A stretch of 64,000 nt of DNA, taken from contig CBDATC010000001.1 of NCBI GenBank assembly GCA_965199765.1, positions 1,302,001-1,366,000 of the forward strand, in the 5' to 3' direction. Made by a program: the position numbers and the translations under genes. Under the pieces are notes generated by a model. It made no database searches, had not been told where the DNA came from, and was given only the letters and a program-made list of their open reading frames with translations. The DNA comes from JAPOXR01 sp965199765 (lineage in GTDB: Bacteria > Pseudomonadota > Alphaproteobacteria > Rhodobacterales > Rhodobacteraceae). Below are positions 45,041-53,989 of the stretch, piece after piece; position 1 is the first letter of the stretch, and each line of letters opens with the position of its first letter.

Positions 45041-45310
45041 AGGCAGGGAATTAATGAGTGTCATAAACGGCATCTTACCGGCAGCGCTGACGGCAAACCG
45101 AGATGCATATGAATGATTGTGTGAGTTCTTGTCCCAGGCTTTGGCGAAACATGGTGCAGTTCAAACCATGGCTGGGTGGGATAAGGTTATGCGTGATAGC
45201 CAATCGAACTCCATGCGTTCCGCGGTTATGCTGAAGCAAGGCCAAACCTTTGAAGTCGGTCGAAATCACTCATTGACTTTAAACATTGTCAATTGACGCG
45301 ATCGTATAAC
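45041..45310. other. Intergenic stretch with a 20-codon orphan start
   Basis: ATG 45054, preceded by AGGGA, opens a 20-codon frame (MSVINGILPAALTANRDAYE) that then stops. It looks like the beginning of a truncated gene, but is too short to identify. Nothing else is supported before the terminator hairpin at 45311. Confidence 0.3.
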
Positions 45311-45334
45311 GCCGCCCCGATTTCGCGGGGCGGC
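45311..45334 (-). terminator. Strong GC-rich hairpin downstream of the dipeptide-binding protein gene
   Basis: A perfect 9-bp inverted repeat GCCGCCCCG/CGGGGCGGC with a six-base loop lies 25 bp past the stop codon of the minus-strand gene. T-rich sequence is only moderate on either side. It is probably a transcription terminator, possibly bidirectional. Confidence 0.6.
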
Positions 45335-45358
45335 TTATTCTGCGGATCGTTGATCCGT

Positions 45359-46936
45359 TCAGTTGATTGTGAAGTATTTGAACTTCGCAGTATCGTCCGG
45401 AGCGACAACTGTGCCGACATTGGATTTCATGCCCCAGTTCAGCACTTGGTGGTGGATCGGAACATAAAGCTGTTCATCCTGCACGACCTGCCAGATTTCG
45501 TTAATCGTAGCATTTCGTTTTGGAAGATCGGTTTCGGAGGCTAAAGAAACAATTTTGGCATCCAGTTCCGGGTTAGAGTAGCGTGTTCCGTTCCATGAAC
45601 CATATTTTTCTCCCTTTGTATGAACAAGGAAGTTAAAGATGTACTCGCTGTCATATGTAGGCACACCCCAACCCAGCAAATAGAAGTCGGTTTCGTGGTT
45701 GTTGATCAGCGGGAAGTGCTGTGCCTTGGGTTTGGCGTCAAGATTTACGGTGATCCCGATCTGCGCCAACATGCCGACCGCTGCCTGGCAAATCGCTTCG
45801 TCGTTGATATACCGGTCGTTCGGGCAATCGAGCTGGATTGAAAAACCGTCACCATAACCCGCTTCGGCCATCAGCATTTTGGCAGCCTCCACATCAGTTT
45901 TCGACGAACTGTCCATTTCTTCGTTCCAGCCGTTCACGAATGGCGGCGCCACCATGCCGGCGGGCGTGGACTGACCGCGCATAACAACCTGTTTAATCGC
46001 ATCGCGATTGATAGCCATGGACATGGCTCGCCGGACCCGGACGTCAGACAGCGGGTTTTTGCCCTCGACATTGTCGTTGGCCAAATCTGCATCACCCATA
46101 TTCATGCCGAAAAAGATCACGCGGTTTTGTGGAGCGGTTCTGACTTCGAGATTAGAATCGGATGCGACGCGCTGCAGGTCTTGAACGGGCACATCCTGAA
46201 TGAAGTCCACTTCGCCCGAAAGCAGCGCGGCCACTCGAGTGGCAGCGTTTTGGATTGGGGTGTAGATGATCTCTGTGATCTCCATGGCAAACTCATCTTT
46301 GCCCCAGTAGTCCTCGTTGATGGTGAGAACCGTTTTGACATCCGGCTCACGGCTGACGAGCTTGTACGAGCCGGTGCCATTGGCGTTTTTCGCCGCAAAA
46401 GTGTCTTCACCGCCTTCAAAGTCCTGGACTTTGACCGCTTGATTTGCCTTTGCCCAATCCTCGTCAATGATGAACATGTTTGTGAGGTTATTGGGCATGA
46501 TCGGGTTGGGCCCGTTTGTGACGATCTCAACCGTGTGTTTTGATGGCGCTCGCACTTCGGTGACCGAGGCGAGAAGTTCTTTGTAATCGCTGTCCGGGGT
46601 CATCGCCCGATTGAGTGAAAAGACCACGTCCGCGCTGTCGAATTCCGCGCCGTTATGAAACTTCACGCCTTCACGGAGTTTGAAGATCCAAACATTGGAG
46701 TCGGTTGCGGAGGGCGCCCATTCGGTTGCCAATGCGGGAACAATCGCACCTGTCATGTCACGCTTTACAAGCGGTTCCAAAATTTGGTGCAAAAGCGCAG
46801 AGGTTGGTCCTTCATTCTGTGCATGAGGATCAAGAGTCAAAGCATCGCCGGCCCGTGCCCATCGAAGGGTTTCAGCGGTCGAAGCGGTTGTGGCAAGCGC
46901 AAGTGCCGCTACCGCCAAAGGTACAGTCTTAATCAT
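45359..46936 (-). CDS. Peptide/dipeptide ABC transporter substrate-binding protein (SBP_bac_5)
   Basis: A 525-residue periplasmic binding protein of the DppA/OppA type. A signal peptide (VPLAVAALALATTASTAE) is followed by LRWARAGDALTLDPHAQNEG. The family signature WIFKLREGVKFHNGAEFDSA is at about 80-100, and DVRVRRAMSMAINRDAI at about 295-312. It would bind peptides, opines or similar ligands. No permease or ATPase gene of this system is present in the window, so it is either an orphan or serves a transporter elsewhere. Confidence 0.92.
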   Translation of the reverse strand: MIKTVPLAVAALALATTASTAETLRWARAGDALTLDPHAQNEGPTSALLHQILEPLVKRDMTGAIVPALATEWAPSATDSNVWIFKLREGVKFHNGAEFDSADVVFSLNRAMTPDSDYKELLASVTEVRAPSKHTVEIVTNGPNPIMPNNLTNMFIIDEDWAKANQAVKVQDFEGGEDTFAAKNANGTGSYKLVSREPDVKTVLTINEDYWGKDEFAMEITEIIYTPIQNAATRVAALLSGEVDFIQDVPVQDLQRVASDSNLEVRTAPQNRVIFFGMNMGDADLANDNVEGKNPLSDVRVRRAMSMAINRDAIKQVVMRGQSTPAGMVAPPFVNGWNEEMDSSSKTDVEAAKMLMAEAGYGDGFSIQLDCPNDRYINDEAICQAAVGMLAQIGITVNLDAKPKAQHFPLINNHETDFYLLGWGVPTYDSEYIFNFLVHTKGEKYGSWNGTRYSNPELDAKIVSLASETDLPKRNATINEIWQVVQDEQLYVPIHHQVLNWGMKSNVGTVVAPDDTAKFKYFTIN

Positions 46937-47439
46937 TGTGTTCTTTCGTTTGTATGTGACGCGCGACGCATATTCGGACCCACTGGGTTAAGGAAGCCAA
47001 TACGAGCTCCTGAAATTCGAACATCTGCGGTCACCTCAGGGTGGACTGGTTTGCTGTGTGCTTTGCAATTTCAATTCACACAAAAAATCCAGGCAGCGAA
47101 ACGATCCCGATCTGCTTCACGCTGTTGTAGCGCAAATTATGCATCATTCGGGTTATGTCAACCTAGGTTCCCGCGTCGGACTGACGGAGAATAGTTGTTT
47201 GTCCATTTTTTCGTATCAGGCAGGCGGCGATGAAGATGTTGAAAGTCCGCGCGTTGTGACTGTTGGCAACAGTTGAGTTGAACATCCAGTTTGACTGAGG
47301 TTGGTTCATTTTCGACTGAGCGCATGTCGATCAGAACCATGGGGTCTTCGAGGAAGGTTTCGACGAACCGGTCGCGTTCGAGGGAGAAATTGATGCCTCG
47401 GTGCTCCCCAGCCATCCGCGCTATGTCGACTGAATCCGA
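46937..47439. other. Upstream region merging into IS debris
   Basis: The first ~150 bp presumably contain the promoter of the peptide-binding protein. A minus-strand frame near 47158-47415 (DPMVLIDMRSVENEPTSV) may be another transposase scrap, but it is too short to classify. Confidence 0.35.
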
Positions 47440-48099
47440 TTAAGTCGACATATTTCTTCGATATGTCGATGCGGCTGACTTATAATCAGTACATCCCGGT
47501 GTCTCAGCCCGTGCGCTTGGGTTTTCACCGGGTCTTTCGGCATCAAATATGGAACATCGAGGATAGGGACAGCTGGATTGAAACCGCCAAGAAACGCGGC
47601 AGAAGAGACAGTCCCTTGTATGGTTCCGAGCTGAGTCCCTCCGGTCATCTGCCGATGATTGTCAATCTTCGATGCACCAGCGGATGCGGGATCGTTCAAC
47701 CACCCGGCGCGGGAACAGGCACTGAATATGAACGTTTAAATGGGCCTGGAACGGCACCGCGCGGATTCTGTCGAACAGCTTGAGTATGTCGCTGTCGATC
47801 CTGCGGTTAGGTTTCTCCCGTGCCAGGATGCCGAGATTGCCAAGACGTAGCTGTTCTTTGAACATGCCGCGCAAATCCGCTTCCCGGTCCATTACAGCCA
47901 CCGGACGGGCGCGCTTCAAGGAAGCGGCGAGATCGGAACAGACCCGCAGACCGCGCCATTGCCCGGCGGGTTCGGGGTCGCGTTGATTCGTAAAAACATG
48001 AACTCCGAATGTAGAGACCGCCACCGAAAGCACAAAATTATCGCCAGACCCACAAACGGGGTTCAACGCCCGGTTCAAGCGGGAAGTCAGAAAAAACAA
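47440..48099 (-). pseudogene. Decayed IS4-family transposase
   Basis: The minus-strand frame from 48099 contains ARPVAVMDREADLRGMFKEQ, then RLGNLGILAREKPNRRI and LFDRIRAVPFQAHLNVHI. These match the catalytic-core region of IS4-type DDE transposases (DREADxxELFxxQ). The frame then breaks, and the later part appears in another frame (PKDPVKTQAHGLRHRDVLII). N- and C-termini are lost and no clear inverted repeats were seen. Confidence 0.7.
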
Positions 48100-48228
48100 T
48101 GCTCCAAAGGCGGATTCTCAGCTGAAAATTTTGCTGCAACGTCCAAGTCAGAATCGGTGAGTTTGTTATTCAATTTGGACAATGTTAGTGAAGCCCGCCT
48201 AAAATCCAACAAATGAAAGGGGTGAGGC

Positions 48229-49215
48229 ATGAAAGGGTATGTTAAAACTATTGTTAGCATTGTTGCTGCCGGATTTGCTGCGTTTGCTGCGCAAGCAGAT
48301 ACGATCAAGGTCGCTGGAATTTACACACAGCCGATTCAGCAGAAGTGGGATGCGGTGCTCCATGAGGCGCTGACCAACGCGCAGAATCGAGGCGATATCG
48401 AATATGTGTATTCAGAGAAAGTCTCCAACACAGACTATATCAGGGTGCTTAGAGAATATGCCGAAAGCGGCGTGGATCTAGTGGTCGGAGAGGCGTTCGG
48501 AATCAGTCGGGAAGCACGCGAAGTCGCCGATGACTATCCGGAGATCGCGTTCCTTATGGGAGACCCGTTCGAACCCCACGGAACCAACTTTGCCGTCTTC
48601 GACAACTACATTCATGAACCTTGTTTCCTCATGGGAATCATCGCTGGCTCAATGACTGAAACAAATCGGATCGGCATGGTCGGCGGATATCCGATCGGTG
48701 AAGTTAACCGGCTGTTCCACGCATTCATGAACGGTGCAAGATCGGTCAATCCCGATGTCGAGTTCAAGGTGACATTCATCGGTTCCTGGTATGACCCGCC
48801 AAAGGCGAAAGAAGCAGCGGTGGCGCAGATTGAAGCCGGTGTTGACGTTCTCTATGCAGAGAGAGCCGGCGTGGTTGACGCGGCGCGCGAAAACGGGTTG
48901 ATCGCTTTCGGCAATGTCAACGATATGAATAAGGAAGAGAATGGCACTGATGTTGTCGTTACCTCAGCTCTTTGGGACATGAATGCGGCGATCTCGAACG
49001 CCATTCAAGAAACGAAGGAAGGCCGCTTTACAGCTGCAAACTACAAAGAATGGACAATGATGCAGAAAGGCGGCGCCAGCTTGGCTCCATACTATGAATT
49101 CGAAGATAAAATTCCTGCCGAAGCCAAGGCGAAAGTAGAGGAAATTCAGGCTGCCATACTTGATGGTTCCTATGTTGTCGAAATCATCGACGATGAGCCG
49201 AAATCCACTTACTGA
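48229..49215 (+). CDS. BMP-family (PnrA-like) substrate-binding protein
   Basis: A 328-residue periplasmic protein of the basic-membrane-protein family, which typically binds purine nucleosides. A signal peptide ends near AAFAAQA. GIYTQPIQQKWDAVLHEAL and DLVVGEAFGISREAREVADD form the N-lobe; GSWYDPPKAKEAAVAQIEAG is in the C-lobe. GGGG precedes the ATG. It heads a four-gene importer with an ATPase and two permeases. Confidence 0.92.
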   Translation: MKGYVKTIVSIVAAGFAAFAAQADTIKVAGIYTQPIQQKWDAVLHEALTNAQNRGDIEYVYSEKVSNTDYIRVLREYAESGVDLVVGEAFGISREAREVADDYPEIAFLMGDPFEPHGTNFAVFDNYIHEPCFLMGIIAGSMTETNRIGMVGGYPIGEVNRLFHAFMNGARSVNPDVEFKVTFIGSWYDPPKAKEAAVAQIEAGVDVLYAERAGVVDAARENGLIAFGNVNDMNKEENGTDVVVTSALWDMNAAISNAIQETKEGRFTAANYKEWTMMQKGGASLAPYYEFEDKIPAEAKAKVEEIQAAILDGSYVVEIIDDEPKSTY

Positions 49216-49233
49216 GGCGATTGACAGAACGGC

Positions 49234-50730
49234 GTGACCGAGGTTCTCACACTCGCAGCCGTTTCTAAACGTTTCGGAAATCTTCTGGCCAACGATAGCA
49301 TCAGCCTGTCGCTGGCCAGAGGCGAGGTTCTCGGAATACTTGGGGAAAACGGGGCCGGAAAAACCACATTGATGAATGTCATCTTCGGCCATTATACCGC
49401 CGATGACGGACATATTGAAGTCGACGGCAGGAAATTGCCGGCCGGATCGCCCGAAGCGGCAATAAAGGCCGGAATCGGAATGGTGCATCAGCACTTTACA
49501 CTGGCCGACAATCTTACAGTTCTTGAAAATGTCGTCTTGGGCAGAGAGTCGCTCCTATCATTCAGGCAGAAACTGAGCGCGGGGCGAAATCGGCTGCAGA
49601 TCCTCGCGAACCAATTTGGCCTTGATGTCAATCCAGACGCGCGTGTCGGTGACCTGACAGTCGGCGAACGTCAGCGTGTTGAGATTCTAAAAACTCTGTT
49701 CGCAGATGCCCGAATTCTGATCCTTGACGAACCAACGGCTGTGTTAACGCCGCAAGAAACTGAAAACCTGTTTAGAACGCTCCGAAGGTTTGTCGGCGAG
49801 GGACTTTCGGTTGTTCTGATTTCACACAAACTCCATGAAATCATCGAAATCTGCAATCGCATCGCCGTTCTCAGACGCGGCAAGCTCATTGCCATTGTGC
49901 CAGCAGAAGGCGCTGATCGCGCGACCCTCGCGGAACTAATGGTCGGCAGATCAGTCACCCGCCCAAAGGCCGAGCCTTTGGAACCAGGTTCCAGAGTGTT
50001 TGCATTATCCGGTGTTTCGACTTCCACGGGCGTCAACGACTTGGAAGATGTGTCGATCGTTGTCCACGAACACGAAATCGTGGGAATCGTCGGGGTTTCC
50101 GGCAACGGCCAACGAGCATTGGCAGGCATCGCTTGCGGCACGGTGTCGGCGAATGCGGGAACGGTTAAGTTGCTTGGAGACGAAGTCGCCCGAGTCGAAC
50201 TAAACGGAGCATCCGCAGCTGCTATTGGCCGAATCCCCGAAGACAGGCATCTGGAAGGTGTCGTGGGCGAAATGGAGGTATGGGAAAATCTGGTTTGCGA
50301 AGATATTCGAAGCAAGTCATTCTCGCAAAGAGGAATTCTCGACAAGCAAGCCTGTGTTCACCATGCGAATGATCTGATCGATCAATTCAACATACGCTGC
50401 TCCGGCCCGAATGCCGAGACCCGGCTGCTGTCAGGGGGGAATGTTCAAAGGCTGATACTTGCGAGGGTATTTAGCCGCAGCCCAAAATTCATTGTTGCCA
50501 ACCAACCGACGCGCGGATTGGATGAAGGAGCGATCGCTTTCGTTCACAAAAAACTGCTTGAAGCGAGAAGAAGCGGTGCGGGAATACTATTGATTTCGGA
50601 AGATTTGGATGAGCTTCTTGAACTGGCCGACAGGCTTTTGGTTCTGTTCAGGGGACGTCTGAGGCCAGTGCAGTCTTCGAATCCGACGGAAATTGGCCTC
50701 ATGATGAGTGGGCAGGGCATGGGCGCATGA
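49234..50730 (+). CDS. Nucleoside-type ABC importer ATP-binding protein (tandem NBDs)
   Basis: A 498-residue protein with two ATPase domains. Domain 1 has Walker A GENGAGKTTLMN (about 36-47), signature LTVGERQRVEILKTL and Walker B ILILDEPTAVLTPQE. Domain 2 is degenerate at Walker A (GVSGNGQRALAG), as is usual for the second domain of this family, with LLSGGNVQRLILARV as signature and VANQPTRGLDEG as Walker B. It energises uptake together with the BMP-type binding protein. The start is GTG at 49234, 18 bp after the upstream gene. Confidence 0.93.
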   Translation: MTEVLTLAAVSKRFGNLLANDSISLSLARGEVLGILGENGAGKTTLMNVIFGHYTADDGHIEVDGRKLPAGSPEAAIKAGIGMVHQHFTLADNLTVLENVVLGRESLLSFRQKLSAGRNRLQILANQFGLDVNPDARVGDLTVGERQRVEILKTLFADARILILDEPTAVLTPQETENLFRTLRRFVGEGLSVVLISHKLHEIIEICNRIAVLRRGKLIAIVPAEGADRATLAELMVGRSVTRPKAEPLEPGSRVFALSGVSTSTGVNDLEDVSIVVHEHEIVGIVGVSGNGQRALAGIACGTVSANAGTVKLLGDEVARVELNGASAAAIGRIPEDRHLEGVVGEMEVWENLVCEDIRSKSFSQRGILDKQACVHHANDLIDQFNIRCSGPNAETRLLSGGNVQRLILARVFSRSPKFIVANQPTRGLDEGAIAFVHKKLLEARRSGAGILLISEDLDELLELADRLLVLFRGRLRPVQSSNPTEIGLMMSGQGMGA

Positions 50731-50785
50731 CTGCACGGGTTGGGACAATTTCCGATAATGAAGCAAATTCCGGCGAGCAGCGCAG

Positions 50786-51832
50786 ATGAGGCTTGAACCT
50801 CGCGAACAGGTTCCGATTTGGCAGGTTACCGCTGCTCCGTTCGCGGCGATTGCGATAAGTCTGATTCTGTGTACTTCACTTGTGTTGCTGAGCGGTGAGT
50901 CGATTTTGAACGCGCTTTCGCTGCTTTTCATAGGTTCATTCGGATCAAAGTTTGCAGCAACCGAGACTTTGGCTAGGGCAACACCGCTGATATTCACCGG
51001 TCTTGCCGCAGCTGTGGCTTTCAGAGCAAAATTCTGGAACATTGGAGCCGAAGGACAGCTCTACTGCGGCGCTTTGGCGATCACTTGGATCGGCACCGGC
51101 ATGTTCGAGCTTCCGCCGATCTTGATGATTCCGCTGTTATTCGCGGCGGGCGCTCTGGCCGGCGGCGCAGCTCTTTGTGTTCCGGTGTTTTTAAAAACCC
51201 ACCTGAAGGTCGACGAAGTTGTTACGACGTTGCTGCTGAATTTTGTTGTGCTTCTGCTCGTCAGCTATCTTCTGGAGGGGCCATGGAAAGACCCGATGTC
51301 GCTGGGATGGCCACAAGCGGCGCCGATCATCTCTGAAGGCGAGCTGCCTGAGCTGATTGATCGGACGAGATTGCATCTTGGATTCGTAGTCGCCATCGCT
51401 GCTGCGGTCGCTGCCTGGCTGCTCATGACTAAAACTGTGTGGGGTTTCGAGATCAGGGCTGTCGGGTTCAATGCCTCCGCGGCTTGCTTTGCCGGTATTA
51501 GCATTAACGCAACAGTGATCAGAACCGCTCTCATCAGCGGTGGATTGGCAGGGATGGCTGGCGTATCGGAAGTCGCTGGATTGAAGGGCTATCTCACACT
51601 CGATCTTTCACCGGGATTTGGCTACGCAGGCATTGCCGTAGCCATGCTGGCCCAGCTTCACCCGCTCGGCGTCATCGCGTCGGCTGTGTTTCTTTCCGCG
51701 ATTTTCGTTGGCGCCGATTCAATGAGTCGCCATACCGATGTGCCCAGCTACATCGCCGATGTCACCACTGCTGTTACTCTCCTGCTTGTGTTGGTGAGTG
51801 TGACGGTTGTGCGCTACCGGTTTCGCCGTTGA
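50786..51832 (+). CDS. Nucleoside-type ABC importer permease 1
   Basis: A 348-residue polytopic membrane protein of the BPD_transp_2 type. TRATPLIFTGLAAAVAFRAK-like segment (read LARATPLIFTGLAAAVAFRA) and FWNIGAEGQLYCGALAI are diagnostic, as are KVDEVVTTLLLNFVVLLLVS and GFGYAGIAVAMLAQLHPLG near the end. About eight to ten membrane segments are expected. It pairs with the next permease. Confidence 0.92.
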   Translation: MRLEPREQVPIWQVTAAPFAAIAISLILCTSLVLLSGESILNALSLLFIGSFGSKFAATETLARATPLIFTGLAAAVAFRAKFWNIGAEGQLYCGALAITWIGTGMFELPPILMIPLLFAAGALAGGAALCVPVFLKTHLKVDEVVTTLLLNFVVLLLVSYLLEGPWKDPMSLGWPQAAPIISEGELPELIDRTRLHLGFVVAIAAAVAAWLLMTKTVWGFEIRAVGFNASAACFAGISINATVIRTALISGGLAGMAGVSEVAGLKGYLTLDLSPGFGYAGIAVAMLAQLHPLGVIASAVFLSAIFVGADSMSRHTDVPSYIADVTTAVTLLLVLVSVTVVRYRFRR

Positions 51833-51902
51833 TATGTCGGTTGGGCTGCATTTGCTGTTGTCCAGAGTGCGGCGGGCGCATTGAACGCGAGGGTTATTGA
51901 AC

Positions 51903-52847
51903 ATGGACATTCTTGAAATCCTTGCGACGACGGGTTTTTGGGCGGCGACGCTGCGGATTGCGAGCCCGCTGATATTCGGGACCATCGGAGAACTGCTTTG
52001 CGAACGCGCCGGTGTGCTCAATCTGGGCATTGAAGGCATCATGACAATCGGCGCCATGTCTGGATGGATGTGGGTGTATTTGGGTGGTGACCTCGTGTCC
52101 GGCGTTGTATTCGCAGCTTGTGTTGGTGCAGCGTTCGGGCTGCTGCATTCCGCTTTCACGGTTTATCTCGGACTCTCTCAGCATGTCACCGGAATCGGGA
52201 TCACACTGCTGACTGTGGCATTGAGTTCGTACATTTTCCGGATGATGCTTCCTTCTGTCACCACACCGCCGAAAATCGAGCCGTTTCAACCCTGGAAGGT
52301 TCCCATCCTGTCGGATATACCCTTCTTCGGACCAGCTCTATTCAATCAGACGCCCCTGACTTATTTCGCGCTTTTGCTTGTTCCCTGCTGCTGGTATTTT
52401 CTGTACCGGACACCTGCCGGGCTCGCAGTTCGCACGGCTGGAGAGAATCCGGTTGCGGTCGAAGCGCAGGGAATCGACGTGTTGGCAGTGCGAACCGCAG
52501 CCGTGACCGCCGGTTCGGCATTGATGGCCGTCGGGGGTGCGTTCTTAACGATGTCGGCTTTCGACGCGTTTTATTTTGATATGGTCAACGGCCGTGGCTG
52601 GATTTGTGTCGCGCTGGTGATTTTCGCCTCTTGGCGGCCGGGCAAGGCGCTGCTTGGAGCGCTGTTGTTTGCCGGGCTGGATGCGCTTCAGGTGCGAGCG
52701 CAGCAGGTTGCAGGCGCGTTCATTCCGTATCAGTTTTTTCTTGCTTTGCCCTATGTGCTCAGTATTGCGGCAATGGTTATCATGTCGCGCAAGGCCGCTT
52801 ACCCGCAAGCTCTCTTAACCCCATTCCGAAGAGGAAGCCGCATCTGA
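51903..52847 (+). CDS. Nucleoside-type ABC importer permease 2
   Basis: A 314-residue second permease of the same family. ATLRIASPLIFGTIGELLCE and AGVLNLGIEGIMTIGAMSGW at the N-terminus are characteristic. AVRTAGENPVAVEAQGIDV is the conserved cytoplasmic loop, and GRGWICVALVIFASWRPGKA lies in the C-terminal part. The ATG at 51903 has GAGGG ten bases upstream; a TTG at 51897 is possible. It is the last gene of the importer operon. Confidence 0.92.
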   Translation: MDILEILATTGFWAATLRIASPLIFGTIGELLCERAGVLNLGIEGIMTIGAMSGWMWVYLGGDLVSGVVFAACVGAAFGLLHSAFTVYLGLSQHVTGIGITLLTVALSSYIFRMMLPSVTTPPKIEPFQPWKVPILSDIPFFGPALFNQTPLTYFALLLVPCCWYFLYRTPAGLAVRTAGENPVAVEAQGIDVLAVRTAAVTAGSALMAVGGAFLTMSAFDAFYFDMVNGRGWICVALVIFASWRPGKALLGALLFAGLDALQVRAQQVAGAFIPYQFFLALPYVLSIAAMVIMSRKAAYPQALLTPFRRGSRI

Positions 52848-52929
52848 TGAATCTTGACAACTCAATGAGCAAGGTCGCACAGCAAAGACTATCCGATTTG
52901 ATCAGTTTGTTTTCCATAGCAACCTGCGC

Positions 52930-53330
52930 TGCCGGTTAGTGTCTGCCGGGAAAGTCGATTCTGCCGTTCAAAGCCTTACCGCGCATAGAATGTTCTGCTG
53001 TTTGTGGTTGCGAAGATTCTCCCAGATATTGTGTCAAATAGGCGAATCTTCAACTTTGAGTGATGACATGAGAATCGCATTCGAGAAAAATCCGCAGCGG
53101 TTTCATGTTGCGATCGAGGACCTTCCGATCAACGAGCGGTCGCGGGACGACATTCCCCGTCTGCTGAGCGGCCTGACGGTTCTCCCCTCCGCAGCGGAAA
53201 TCGCCGCCGCCCATTCGGGCCACAGGACAGGTGTGCGCGGAATCCGCCTCAATGCATGAAAACCGCCGCCGAACTGTTCCAAAAATGCAGAATCAGGGGT
53301 TTTTTTACTGAAACAAATTAAACATCAAAG
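52930..53330 (+). mobile_element. Internally deleted insertion sequence (copy 2 of the family)
   Basis: The left part carries the palindrome found at 26411 (here 53012-53051, one mismatch). ATG 53068 opens a 63-codon frame that joins a transposase N-terminus (MRIAFEKNPQRFHVAIEDLP) to a short C-terminal piece (SGHRTGVRGIRLNA). The right end (GAACTGTTCC, AAATGCAGAATCAGGGG) matches those of the other copies. The middle of the transposase is deleted, giving a MITE-like element. Confidence 0.7.
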
Positions 53331-53379
53331 CAGGTAAATCAACCGTATAAGGTGTCAGAGAGTGTGGCCCAAAAAGTTA

Positions 53380-53586
53380 TTAGGCTGCGTTTTTCCATAC
53401 TAAGAATTCAGTTGTCCGGTTATTGAGGTGGCAGCGCTTGATCGCTAGGATCTGGTTTGCTGCGTTGAACGACCAGCGGCATCCGCTTTTGTCTATGCAG
53501 CCTTTGACCACTTTCCAGCGTCCGCCTACGATCACGCCTGAGCCGGGCGATTTCTTCCTTTTCGCATTGCAAAAAGATCTTGACAA
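53380..53586 (-). pseudogene. C-terminal fragment of an ISKra4-like transposase
   Basis: The minus-strand frame reads SPGSGVIVGGRWKVVKGCID, then KSGCRWSFNAANQILAIKRC and HLNNRTTEF. The pattern GSGV...KxSGxRWSxxxANxILxLR is typical of the C-terminus of ISKra4-family transposases. The upstream portion continues in another frame (near 53420-53620), so the gene is broken. It overlaps the promoter of the RiPP precursor gene on the other strand. Confidence 0.6.
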
Positions 53587-53608
53587 GATTCATAACTCCG
53601 GATAGAAT
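53580..53608 (+). promoter_or_regulatory. Sigma70-type promoter of the NHLP precursor gene
   Basis: TTGACA at 53580-53585 is a perfect -35 hexamer. TAGAAT at 53603-53608 is a one-mismatch -10 hexamer, 17 bp apart. A transcript would start near 53615, leaving about 55 nt before the ATG. Confidence 0.65.
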
Positions 53609-53671
53609 TAGGATCAACACGGACGTAACAGCGTTGCATCGGTGTTGCTAGGCCAATTAAGGAGACTGATG

Positions 53672-53932
53672 ATGAAATCCATTGCGCAGATGACTGATCA
53701 TTTGATTGAGAAAGCGGCTGCCGACGATGTATTCCGGACACGGCTGGTTTCAGACCCAAAAAGCATCGTGAAACAGGAATTCGATATCGACGTTCCCGAT
53801 GGGGTAACCATCCACGTGCATCAGGACGACTCGACTACCTATCACTTGGCGCTTCCTGCGAGTACTCAGCTCAGCGAAGAGCAGCTGGCGCAGGTCGCGG
53901 GTGGTGGAAGAGGGAACGACTGGTATTGGTAA
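53672..53932 (+). CDS. RiPP precursor with nitrile-hydratase-like (NHLP) leader and very short core
   Basis: An 86-residue peptide. The leader follows the NHLP consensus: LIEKAAADDVFRTRLVSDPK, then VPDGVTIHVHQDDSTTYHLA and LSEEQLAQVAGGG. Cleavage after the double glycine would release a core of seven or eight residues, (G)RGNDWYW, rich in aromatic residues. AAGGAG ends seven bases before the ATG at 53672 (an adjacent ATG at 53669 is possible). In other genomes such leaders guide lanthipeptide, azole or radical-SAM enzymes and a C39-type exporter; none is in this window. It stands alone between transposase remnants. It could be a solitary nitrile-hydratase-alpha-like peptide, but the GG motif argues for a precursor. 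Confidence 0.82.
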   Translation: MKSIAQMTDHLIEKAAADDVFRTRLVSDPKSIVKQEFDIDVPDGVTIHVHQDDSTTYHLALPASTQLSEEQLAQVAGGGRGNDWYW

Positions 53933-53989
53933 CAGGTTAAAGAACATCCGCCGGGGGAGGGGTCGTATCCGAACCCCCCTCCTGCCAAA

